From Bacteroidales bacterium UBA4347 (GTDB lineage: Bacteria; Bacteroidota; Bacteroidia; Bacteroidales; P3), in NCBI GenBank assembly GCA_002394185.1, contig DGTB01000138.1:1-6375 (forward strand): a DNA stretch of 6,375 nucleotides, in the 5' to 3' direction. The notes beneath the pieces were generated by a model. It was not told the origin of the DNA. It saw only the letters and a list, made by a program, of their open reading frames with translations, and did not search any database. Shown here in pieces: positions 1 through 6,347 of the stretch (positions are counted from its first letter, which is position 1; the number at the start of each line of letters is the position of its first letter). Both the position numbers and the translations under genes were made by a program.

Positions 1-1
1 C

Positions 2-475
2 AACTGCGGCCTCAAGGCCTACCGCCGCGATGTGGTGAAGAGCATCGAGGTCTACGGCGAGATGCACCGCTATATTCCCGTCATTGCCAAGTGGGCCGGC
101 TTCGGCAAGATAGGGGAGAAAGTGGTTCAGCACCGCAAGCGTGAGTTCGGTGTCACCAAGTTTGGCATGAACCGTTTCATCAACGGCTACCTTGACCTGA
201 TGAGCATCATGTTTATGAGCAAGTTTGGCAAGCAGCCTATGCACTTCTTCGGCGCCGTGGGCAGCGTGTCGTTCCTCTTCGGCTTCGTGGCCCTCATTGT
301 GGTGCTCTGTTTGCGCCTGGCCAGCCGCATATCGCTCACCAACAGCGTATGGTTCTACCTTGCCATTCTCTTCGTACTGATGGGTACGATGCTCTTCCTT
401 GCCGGCTTCATTGGCGAGCTTGTCTGCCGCAACAGCACTACACGTAACCAATACCTAATCGAAAAAGAATTATGA
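2..475 (+). CDS. Family 2 glycosyltransferase, C-terminal part (5' end outside window)
   Basis: Only the last 157 residues are present; the reading frame is open from base 2 and the catalytic GT-A core lies upstream of the window. What remains resembles the C-terminal portion of polyprenyl-phosphate glycosyltransferases of the DPM1/GtrB type. It has an NCGLKAYRRDVV segment, a GEMHRYIP segment, then the basic HRKREFGVTKFG stretch (about residues 45-56), which corresponds to the family's HR-x-x-x-G-x-SKY motif. Two strongly hydrophobic membrane segments follow, at about residues 85-110 and 123-147. Such enzymes transfer a sugar from a nucleotide donor to a lipid carrier at the inner face of the cytoplasmic membrane. 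The stop overlaps the ychF start as ATGA, suggesting translational coupling. Family assignment is fairly safe; donor sugar and acceptor cannot be told from this fragment. Confidence 0.85.
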   Translation, partial: NCGLKAYRRDVVKSIEVYGEMHRYIPVIAKWAGFGKIGEKVVQHRKREFGVTKFGMNRFINGYLDLMSIMFMSKFGKQPMHFFGAVGSVSFLFGFVALIVVLCLRLASRISLTNSVWFYLAILFVLMGTMLFLAGFIGELVCRNSTTRNQYLIEKEL

Positions 476-1572
476 GTCTACAATGTGGTATAGTGGGACT
501 CCCCAATGTGGGCAAGTCCACCCTTTTCAACTGCCTTAGCAATGCCAAAGCCCAGGCGGCCAACTTCCCGTTCTGTACTATTGAACCCAATGTCGGCGTT
601 ATCACCGTCCCCGACGAGCGTCTGGCCAAGCTGGTGGAGATTGAACGTCCCGCCAGTGTTGTCCCGGCCACCGTCGAAATTGTCGATATCGCGGGACTGG
701 TGAAAGGTGCCTCCAAGGGTGAAGGCCTTGGAAACAAATTCCTGGCCGATATCCGCAACTGCGACGCCATCATCCATGTCCTCCGTTGTTTCGACGACGA
801 CAACATTACCCATGTCGACGGCTCCGTCGACCCTGTGCGCGACAAACTCACCATCGACCTCGAACTCCAATTCAAGGACCTCGAAACCATCGAGAACCGC
901 TACGAGAAAGAGGTCAAAAAGAGCAAGGCCGGTGGCGATGCTCATGCCAAACGCCTGGTCGAGGTGATGGACCTCTACAAAGCTGCCCTATTGAATGGCA
1001 AAAGTGCCCGCACTGTCGAATTGGACGAGAATCAGGCCGAGGTGGCTCGCGACCTTATGTTGCTTACCTCCAAACCTGTGCTGTATGTCTGCAATGTGGA
1101 CGAGGGCTCCGTGGTGAACGGCAACGCCTACGTCGATGCCGTCCGCGAGGCTGTGAAGGACGAGCAGGCCGAGGTCCTTGTCATTGGTGCCGGCATTGAG
1201 GCCGACATTGCCGAACTTGAGACTTACGAGGAAAAGCAGATGTTCCTTGAAGACCTTGGACTCAAGGAGAGCGGTGTCAACCGTCTTATCAAAGCCGCCT
1301 ATCACCTTCTCAACCTCCAGACTTTCCTCACGGCCGGGCCCAAGGAGTGCCGTGCATGGACTTTCCGCAAGGGTATGAAAGCACCTCAGACAGCGGGTAT
1401 TATCCATTCCGATTTCGAGCGCGGCTTTATTCGTGCCGAGGTCATCAAGTACGACGACTATGTCGCCCTTGGCTCCGAGGCCAAATGCCGCGAGGCGGGT
1501 AAGATATCCGTCGAAGGCAAAGACTATGTTGTCCAGGACGGCGACATCATGCACTTCCGTTTCAACGTATAA
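472..1572 (+). CDS. ychF: Redox-regulated ATPase YchF (Obg-like ATPase, OLA1 family)
   Basis: A complete 366-residue protein, close to the usual length of about 363. YchF is a cytosolic P-loop protein of the Obg family that binds ribosomes and prefers ATP to GTP. The P-loop GLPNVGKST is at residues 9-17. The G3 region DIAGLVKGASKGEG starts at residue 72, with Leu76 where classical GTPases carry the catalytic Gln. His114, the position reported as catalytic in E. coli YchF, is present. The G4 motif is NVDE (208-211) rather than NKxD, the change linked to ATP specificity. Cys35, in NFPFC, matches the position associated with redox control in E. coli. A coiled-coil insertion lies at about 125-195, and a TGS domain runs from about 281 to the end in DGDIMHFRFNV. 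The start overlaps the preceding stop by 4 bp and matches the family N-terminus. The frame is intact, with no unusual features. Confidence 0.98.
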   Translation: MSLQCGIVGLPNVGKSTLFNCLSNAKAQAANFPFCTIEPNVGVITVPDERLAKLVEIERPASVVPATVEIVDIAGLVKGASKGEGLGNKFLADIRNCDAIIHVLRCFDDDNITHVDGSVDPVRDKLTIDLELQFKDLETIENRYEKEVKKSKAGGDAHAKRLVEVMDLYKAALLNGKSARTVELDENQAEVARDLMLLTSKPVLYVCNVDEGSVVNGNAYVDAVREAVKDEQAEVLVIGAGIEADIAELETYEEKQMFLEDLGLKESGVNRLIKAAYHLLNLQTFLTAGPKECRAWTFRKGMKAPQTAGIIHSDFERGFIRAEVIKYDDYVALGSEAKCREAGKISVEGKDYVVQDGDIMHFRFNV

Positions 1573-1581
1573 GGTTTTGAC

Positions 1582-1674
1582 GAATGAAGAATAGGATGAA
1601 TAATAGGAATCGTCTGCAGCTGGCGTCACGCGTCAGCCGATTCTTCATTCTTCTTTTTTCATTCTTCATTCTTC
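1582..1674. repeat. Element A: heptamer-arm inverted repeat at the start of the lipoprotein gene
   Basis: The right arm (1640-1674) is exactly five 7-bp units: ATTCTTC, ATTCTTC, TTTTTTC, ATTCTTC, ATTCTTC. The left arm carries the reverse complement in degenerate form. GAATGAAGAAT (1582-1592) is a perfect 11-bp complement of both 1640-1650 and 1661-1671. An inner stem pairs GAATCG (1607-1612) with CGATTC (1638-1643), and GCTG (1619-1622) with CAGC (1634-1637). The core reads TGGCGTCACGCG (1621-1632), nearly the same as the core of element B. The element spans the short ychF-lipoprotein gap and the first 30 or so codons of the lipoprotein. All pairings were read by eye; naming it as an element and linking it to B is inference. 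Confidence 0.72.
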
Positions 1675-4346
1675 TGGTCTCTTGCTCCACCGAGAAAGCC
1701 AAGTGGACCAACATCCAGTACCACAACCTCACCTGCCACTATAATGTCTGGTGGAATGGCAATGAAAGTCTCAAGGCTGGCAAGCTCAAGCTTCGCCAAT
1801 CTGCCGTCGATGACTACACCCAGCTCATTCCGCCTGAAAATATTGGTAACGACGAGGTGGCACGTTCCATTTTCCCTGAGATGGACCGTGCCATTGAAAA
1901 GGGTGTCAAGGGCATACAGAAGCATAGCATCTTTGTCAAAGGAGTCGAGCATGTGCCCTATATCAAAGAGTGCTACTTGATGACTGCCTACGCTACCTTC
2001 TACAAGCACGACTATGTTTCTACCGCCAATACTTGTGACATACTCATCCAGCAGTTCACCGGTACCCATGCCGGCGATGAGGGTGCCGTCCTTTTGGCGC
2101 GTTGTATGACCATGGAGAAACGCTACGAGGAAGCCGAGTCTGCCCTCGACCAGTTGGTGCAGCGTCTGGCCAAAGGCAACTTCTCCCGCAACCAGCGCGA
2201 CAAGCTCTATGTGGCCATGGTCGAAGCCACCGTACCCCAAGGGAAATACAAGAAGGCGGTTGAGTATATCCATGAGGCCATTGATGCCTCCTCCGACCGC
2301 TATACCAAGGCCCGGCTCTCATTCCTCATGGCCCAGATCTACCGTCAGCTTGACAAGCGCTCTGTTGCCTCCAAGTACTATGACCAAGTGCTTTCCTATC
2401 GTCCCCCTTATGTCCTCGAGTTCAACGCCAAACTCGGCATGGCCTCTTGCGCCGACCTCGAGCACACCGACATTGCCAGGCTTGAACGAGATCTCGACGA
2501 TATGATCAAGGACAAGAAAAACGAGGAATACCGCGATCAGATCTACTTCGCCAAGGGTGAGATGTTCCTCGGCGTCAAGCAGCCCGACAAGGCTTGCGAC
2601 AACTATCGGCGCTCCGTAACCCTCGCTACCGCCAACAAGGCCCAGCGTGCCCAGTCGGCGCTCCGTATGGGTGAGGTGCAGTACGAGGTTTTCGAGAACT
2701 ACGATTTGGCCCAGCTCTACTATGACACTGCCATGCAGTGTATTACCCCTGATTATCCCCGCTACGACTATATCCGTCGCCGGCACGAGATGCTCACCGA
2801 GCTTGCTTCCTACACCCGTGTCTACGAACGCTGCGACTCCCTTCTTGCCGTTGCCGCAATGCCCGAGTCTGAACGGATCAGTCTTATCAACAAGAAGATC
2901 GAGGACCTCAAACGCCAGGAGCAAGAGGAGAAAGAGCGTGCGCTGCTCGAAGAGCTTAGCAACGATGCCCGCCAGCAGCAGAACACCCTCACCGGCGACT
3001 GGTATTTCTACACCCCGAATACCGTCCAGAAAGGCAAGGAGACCTTCCGCCAGCGCTGGGGTATGCGTGCTCTCGAGGATCTATGGTTTCTCTCCAACAA
3101 GAATGTTCCCTTTACTTTCGAGGAGGTTACAGAGGAGAATGTCTCTGACACACTTGTCTCCGACACCCTCGCCGATTCCAAGGCGGCTCTCGCCACCAAA
3201 GCCGGCGACCCTTCCGACCCGCACGATGTGGCTTACTATCTCAAGGACCTGCCGTCTACCCAGCACGCTCTCGACTCTATCGACTCCCTCACCTCCATCT
3301 CGCTTCTCAATGCCGGATATATCTTCTACGACGGTGTGGGCAATATTCCCCGGGCCCTCCAGTGCTACCACCGTCTTGCTCAGGACTACACCTCGTTCCC
3401 CGAGATAGTGCAGGCGTTCTATATGCTTTATCGTATCTACGACCGACAGGGCAATACGCCGCAGGCCAACTATTATCGCGATATGGTGCTGATGGGTTTT
3501 CCTGACAGTGACTTTGCCAATCTCATACGCGACAACGAGTACTACAAGGAACTTATCCGCCGTTCGCGTCGCATCGAGTCGGACTACGAGGAAGTCTACG
3601 CTCAGTACGCCAGCCATCGCTACGCCACTGTCGTCAACCTCGTCGACGAGGCCGAGGAGCTCTATCCTGAGCATCCGTCCCTCAACAAGTTCCGCTATTG
3701 GAAGGGCTTGTCCCTTGCCCACCGTGGCGACCGGGCAGATGCCATAGAGCTTTTCACTACCCTTGCCGCTCTGCCCAAGACCGACAGCATCCAGCCCCTC
3801 GCCGCGGCCCAGCTTGCACTTCTGCAGGACGGCGCTTTCGACTCCTCCGAGGAAATCACCGATGCCGACGAGCAGCGTGTGCGCCAGCAGCAGGCTCCGG
3901 CTCCCGAGCCCAAATCCCAGGTGGCGGAAGTGGAGGAGGCCCTGCCGCCGGAGTCTATGATCTACCGCTATCGCGAGAACCAGCAGTATTTCGTCGTTGT
4001 TGTCATCAACGACCGCACCATCAATGCCACCGAGCTGCAGAAACTCCTCTCGGATTTCAACAGCCGCTACTATTCCAACTCAGGCTACCGCGTCAATGCG
4101 GCCCTCTTCACCGACAGCACGCAGATACTCACCATCCACCGCTTCGTCGATGCCGAGCAGGCCATGAGCTATTGGCGCCACCTGCAGCAGGAGGAGAGCC
4201 CCCTCCGCCAGTATGCCGACAGAGACCATCAGGAGTTTGCCATCACCACGCAGAACTACGCCACCTTCTATAATCGCAAAGACCCCGCGGCATACATTCC
4301 CTTCTTCAACCGCTATTACCTCAACAATAAGAAAAACAACAGATAA
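1584..4346 (+). CDS. TPR-repeat lipoprotein of the PorW/SprE (type IX secretion/gliding) family
   Basis: A 920-residue protein. Residues 1-34 form a lipoprotein signal: a basic N-terminus, a hydrophobic core at 20-32, and lipobox LVSC with Cys34. Next comes a segment with YHNLTCHYNVWWNGNE, typical of SprE-like Bacteroidota lipoproteins. Helical TPR-like repeats follow (about 110-430), then a charged coiled coil (about 431-466), a conserved block beginning at Trp473 (WYFYTPNTV, then WGMRALEDLW), and more TPR-like helices (about 560-740). After a Pro/Glu-rich linker (765-790) comes a C-terminal domain (about 792-912) seen in this family. In Flavobacterium and Porphyromonas the homologues SprE and PorW are outer-membrane-anchored periplasmic proteins needed for type IX secretion. 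That role here is inference, since no other secretion genes are in view. The gene starts 11 bp after ychF. ATG 1584 was chosen; ATG 1596 is an alternative. The start and the signal peptide core lie inside repeat element A. Confidence 0.85.
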   Translation: MKNRMNNRNRLQLASRVSRFFILLFSFFILLVSCSTEKAKWTNIQYHNLTCHYNVWWNGNESLKAGKLKLRQSAVDDYTQLIPPENIGNDEVARSIFPEMDRAIEKGVKGIQKHSIFVKGVEHVPYIKECYLMTAYATFYKHDYVSTANTCDILIQQFTGTHAGDEGAVLLARCMTMEKRYEEAESALDQLVQRLAKGNFSRNQRDKLYVAMVEATVPQGKYKKAVEYIHEAIDASSDRYTKARLSFLMAQIYRQLDKRSVASKYYDQVLSYRPPYVLEFNAKLGMASCADLEHTDIARLERDLDDMIKDKKNEEYRDQIYFAKGEMFLGVKQPDKACDNYRRSVTLATANKAQRAQSALRMGEVQYEVFENYDLAQLYYDTAMQCITPDYPRYDYIRRRHEMLTELASYTRVYERCDSLLAVAAMPESERISLINKKIEDLKRQEQEEKERALLEELSNDARQQQNTLTGDWYFYTPNTVQKGKETFRQRWGMRALEDLWFLSNKNVPFTFEEVTEENVSDTLVSDTLADSKAALATKAGDPSDPHDVAYYLKDLPSTQHALDSIDSLTSISLLNAGYIFYDGVGNIPRALQCYHRLAQDYTSFPEIVQAFYMLYRIYDRQGNTPQANYYRDMVLMGFPDSDFANLIRDNEYYKELIRRSRRIESDYEEVYAQYASHRYATVVNLVDEAEELYPEHPSLNKFRYWKGLSLAHRGDRADAIELFTTLAALPKTDSIQPLAAAQLALLQDGAFDSSEEITDADEQRVRQQQAPAPEPKSQVAEVEEALPPESMIYRYRENQQYFVVVVINDRTINATELQKLLSDFNSRYYSNSGYRVNAALFTDSTQILTIHRFVDAEQAMSYWRHLQQEESPLRQYADRDHQEFAITTQNYATFYNRKDPAAYIPFFNRYYLNNKKNNR

Positions 4347-4380
4347 TAATATAGTAATTCATTTAATACATCAATCAATT
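4347..4380 (+). other. AT-rich spacer before the bactofilin start
   Basis: This 34-bp gap is the longest intergenic space in the window; 29 of its 34 bases are A or T, in strong contrast with the GC-rich genes on both sides. No Shine-Dalgarno sequence is visible, which fits Bacteroidota, where A/T-rich sequence ahead of the start codon favours initiation. I did not find a convincing Bacteroides-type promoter (TTTG and TAnnTTTG boxes), so it is called only as a probable translation-initiation region. Confidence 0.4.
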
Positions 4381-4794
4381 ATGGCAAGAACAATGGAAAC
4401 AGAGACCCTCGATTCGATCAACATCATTACGAACGGCACAGTCATTAAGGGCGACATTACCGCCACTGGCGATTTCCGCCTCGATGGAATTCTCGAAGGC
4501 AGCATCCAGAGCAACGGCAAAATCGTTATTGGCGACACCGGCGTCGTCAACGGTAACATCCTTTGCCTCAACGCCAACATTATCGGCACCGTCAACGGAA
4601 ACCTCTCGGTGAAGGAACTTCTGTCGCTGCACAGCACCGCACGCGTCAAGGGCGACATCCTCATCAACAAGCTGTCCATCGAGCCGGGCGCCGTCTTCAC
4701 CGGCAAGTGCTGCATGCTCGACGAGGTGCGCAAGCAGCAGCAGCTCGAGGCCGAGCAGGCTGCCGCCGCTGCCGAACAGACAGAAGAGAACTGA
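4381..4794 (+). CDS. Bactofilin family polymer-forming cytoskeletal protein
   Basis: A 137-residue protein. Bactofilins assemble without nucleotide into filaments on the inner face of the cytoplasmic membrane and act as scaffolds for cell-wall or envelope enzymes. The core (about residues 13-110) shows the short hydrophobic/glycine periodicity of a right-handed beta-helix: GTVIKGDI, DFRLDGILEGSI, GKIVIGDTGVVNGNI, ANIIGTVNGNL, ARVKGDILINKLSIEPGAVFTGKC. The N-terminus is short, and the C-terminal tail (about 114-137) is rich in Gln, Ala and Glu and likely disordered. The frame is open further upstream to 4213, but that stretch lies over the lipoprotein gene's 3' end in another frame and looks nothing like a bactofilin. 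The start at 4381, after the AT-rich spacer, is therefore preferred; ATG 4393 is a second option. The stop overlaps the next start (TGATG). Confidence 0.95.
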   Translation: MARTMETETLDSINIITNGTVIKGDITATGDFRLDGILEGSIQSNGKIVIGDTGVVNGNILCLNANIIGTVNGNLSVKELLSLHSTARVKGDILINKLSIEPGAVFTGKCCMLDEVRKQQQLEAEQAAAAAEQTEEN

Positions 4795-6347
4795 TGGAGG
4801 TCCTCGAAACGCTCTTCCGGCAGTGGGCCGGTGAGTCCTGCGCCGAATGCCTGGCCATCGGCGCCCAGGGGTCTTCGCGCCGCTATTTCCGGCTCGTCGG
4901 GGCCACCCACAGCTGTATCGGCACCCTTGGCGACGATGTCCGCGAGAACCGTGCTTTCTTCGCCCTCGACCGTCATCTCCGCGCCAAGGGGATACATGTG
5001 CCCGAGCTCTACGCCGTCGCTGACGACGAGCGCGCCTACCTGCAGCAGGACCTCGGCGACCTCTCCCTCTACGGCCTTCTGCACGAGAAGCAGCGGCAGG
5101 GCGGGGGCTTCGACGCCGAGATGCTGGCGCTATACAAGCAGGCCCTCGCCGACCTTGCCGCCATCCAGCAGGCGGGTGCCGACTTCGATTTCTCGTTGGC
5201 CTATCCCCGTGCCGAGTTCGACCGCCAGTCCATCCTCTGGGACCTCAATTATTTCAAATACCACTACCTGAAGCTCGCGCATGTGCCTTTCGACGAGCAG
5301 CTTCTCGAGGACGATTTCAGGCGTCTGGCCGACAGCATCCTGCAGGCCGACAACCGATACCTCCTCTACCGCGATTTCCAGACGCGGAACATCATGGTCC
5401 CGGATAGTGTTCAGTGTTCAGTGTTTAGTGGTCAGTTGGCTCACGCGCCACAAGACTTAACACTTAACACTAAACACTCAACACTACCAATATTATACTA
5501 TATCGACTTCCAGGGCGCGCGCCGCGGTGCGGCGCAGTACGATGTGGCGTCGATACTTTACAGTGCCAAATCCAACCTTCCGGAGCCTATCCGCCGCGAG
5601 CTGCTGAACCATTACCTTGATGTGCGGGGATTCCGCGGCGGGGAGCGTCGCCGGTGGCTCGACGATTTCTGGCATTTCCTTTTGCTGCGCATCCTGCAGA
5701 CCCTCGGGGCCTACGGCTACCGCGGCATCTTCGAGCGCAAGGAGTATTTCCTGCAGTCCATCCCCCTGGCTCTGCAGAACCTGCGGCGCTTGGCCGAGGA
5801 CCACTCCGACATATTCGCCGACCTGCCGCACCTGAAACAGATTGTGGCAAGCCTCACTCCAGCCCCTTGCCAAGGGAACGGGGAGGCAGGCGCAGCCAGT
5901 GATGGGCGAATCCCTTCTTCTTGGGAGAAGGCCGGGGGTGAGGAGTATGCCCCTCTGACCGTTACCGTGCAGAGTTTCAGTTATAAGCAGGGGCTTCCGG
6001 AGGACCGCAGCGGCAATGGCGGCGGGTTCATCTTCGACTGTCGTGCGCTGCCCAACCCGGGGCGCTACCCCGAATACAGGGCCTATACAGGCAAAGACCG
6101 CCCGGTTATCGAGTTTCTGCAGAAGGAGCAGGCTGTCGAGGTGTTTCTCGAGCATGTACAGAAGCTTGTCGGGCAGAGTGTTGACAAATACCTTGAGCGG
6201 CGATTCACCTCCCTTCAGGTCAATTTTGGCTGTACGGGAGGGCAGCATCGGTCGGTCTACTGCGCCGAGCGCCTTGCGGCGTGGGTAAGAGGGGCGTATC
6301 CGAGCGTGCGAGTCGACGTGCGCCACAGGGAGCAGGACCGCACCTGA
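4794..6347 (+). CDS. Fusion protein: APH/AmgK-like sugar kinase plus RapZ C-terminal domain
   Basis: A 517-residue protein. The N-terminal part (about 1-350) is a phosphotransferase of the aminoglycoside/choline kinase fold. It has a nucleotide-binding loop GAQGSSRRYFRL (23-34), catalytic loop YRDFQTRN with Asp194 and Asn199, and metal-binding Asp238 in YIDFQGARRG. It most resembles AmgK-type cell-wall sugar kinases; the substrate is not proven. After a linker (353-388) comes a RapZ C-terminal domain (about 388-508) with FIFDCRALPNP and GCTGGQHRSVYCAERLA. In E. coli RapZ this domain binds glucosamine-6-phosphate and its partners. The RapZ N-terminal P-loop domain is absent. The spacing Asn199-Asp238 is 39 residues, against roughly 14 in the family; the excess (about 205-232) is encoded by repeat element B, and the linker by element C. 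Start ATG 4794 overlaps the bactofilin stop; the frame is open upstream to 4563, but only as a shadow of that gene. Confidence 0.88.
   Translation: MEVLETLFRQWAGESCAECLAIGAQGSSRRYFRLVGATHSCIGTLGDDVRENRAFFALDRHLRAKGIHVPELYAVADDERAYLQQDLGDLSLYGLLHEKQRQGGGFDAEMLALYKQALADLAAIQQAGADFDFSLAYPRAEFDRQSILWDLNYFKYHYLKLAHVPFDEQLLEDDFRRLADSILQADNRYLLYRDFQTRNIMVPDSVQCSVFSGQLAHAPQDLTLNTKHSTLPILYYIDFQGARRGAAQYDVASILYSAKSNLPEPIRRELLNHYLDVRGFRGGERRRWLDDFWHFLLLRILQTLGAYGYRGIFERKEYFLQSIPLALQNLRRLAEDHSDIFADLPHLKQIVASLTPAPCQGNGEAGAASDGRIPSSWEKAGGEEYAPLTVTVQSFSYKQGLPEDRSGNGGGFIFDCRALPNPGRYPEYRAYTGKDRPVIEFLQKEQAVEVFLEHVQKLVGQSVDKYLERRFTSLQVNFGCTGGQHRSVYCAERLAAWVRGAYPSVRVDVRHREQDRT
5405..5486. repeat. Element B: heptamer-arm inverted repeat inside the kinase domain
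   Basis: An 82-bp imperfect palindrome. The left arm (5405-5439) is five 7-bp units: TAGTGTT, CAGTGTT, CAGTGTT, TAGTGGT, CAGTTGG. The right arm (5452-5486) is five units of the complement: AAGACTT, AACACTT, AACACTA, AACACTC, AACACTA. The outermost pair is a perfect complement, the next two have one mismatch each, and the innermost pairs are weaker. The core TGGCTCACGCGCCA (5437-5450) is itself a small hairpin (TGGC with GCCA). Of the three forward frames only the kinase frame has no stop across the element. No target-site duplication is obvious. Base composition is visibly more AT-rich than the surrounding gene. Confidence 0.85.
5852..5943. repeat. Element C: GC-rich inverted repeat in the inter-domain linker
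   Basis: The ends CCTCAC (5852-5857) and GTGAGG (5938-5943) are exact inverted repeats. The similarity continues inward imperfectly: the left arm, CTCACTCCAGCCCC, can be aligned with the reverse complement of the right arm, CTCACCCCCGGCC. Each arm also holds its own small hairpin: CCCTT with AAGGG (5864-5876) and CTTCT with AGAAG (5917-5930). The segment resembles GC-rich CTCACCCC-type intergenic repeats seen in various bacteria, which is recollection rather than a search result. It encodes about 30 residues of low-complexity linker between the kinase and RapZ-like domains. It does not share the heptamer design of elements A and B. Confidence 0.6.

Noticed and set aside
988..1629. Long antisense ORF (213 codons) opposite ychF
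   Set aside because: It is the complement of a strongly conserved ychF coding region and has no recognisable protein features; GC-rich codon bias alone keeps the opposite frame open. Other antisense ORFs across the lipoprotein and kinase genes were dropped for the same reason.
2094..3000. Possible frameshift or gene boundary within the long lipoprotein gene
   Set aside because: The frame stays open with consistent TPR-like and family motifs from the signal peptide to the C-terminal domain; nothing suggests a fusion of two genes or an error.
4213..4380. Upstream extension of the bactofilin ORF
   Set aside because: The frame is open, but this stretch mostly overlaps the lipoprotein 3' end in another frame and encodes Pro/Thr/Ser-rich sequence unlike any bactofilin N-terminus.
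4563..4793. Upstream extension of the kinase/RapZ fusion ORF
   Set aside because: The extra 77 codons overlap the bactofilin core in a shifted frame and give His/Arg/Gln-rich sequence typical of a shadow. The ATG at 4794 gives a normal kinase N-terminus.
5405..5486. Element B as a CRISPR array or intrinsic terminator
   Set aside because: The repeats are 7 bp, contiguous and inverted about a centre, with no spacers, so it is not CRISPR. It lies mid-gene with the frame open and has no T-tract, so it is not a terminator.
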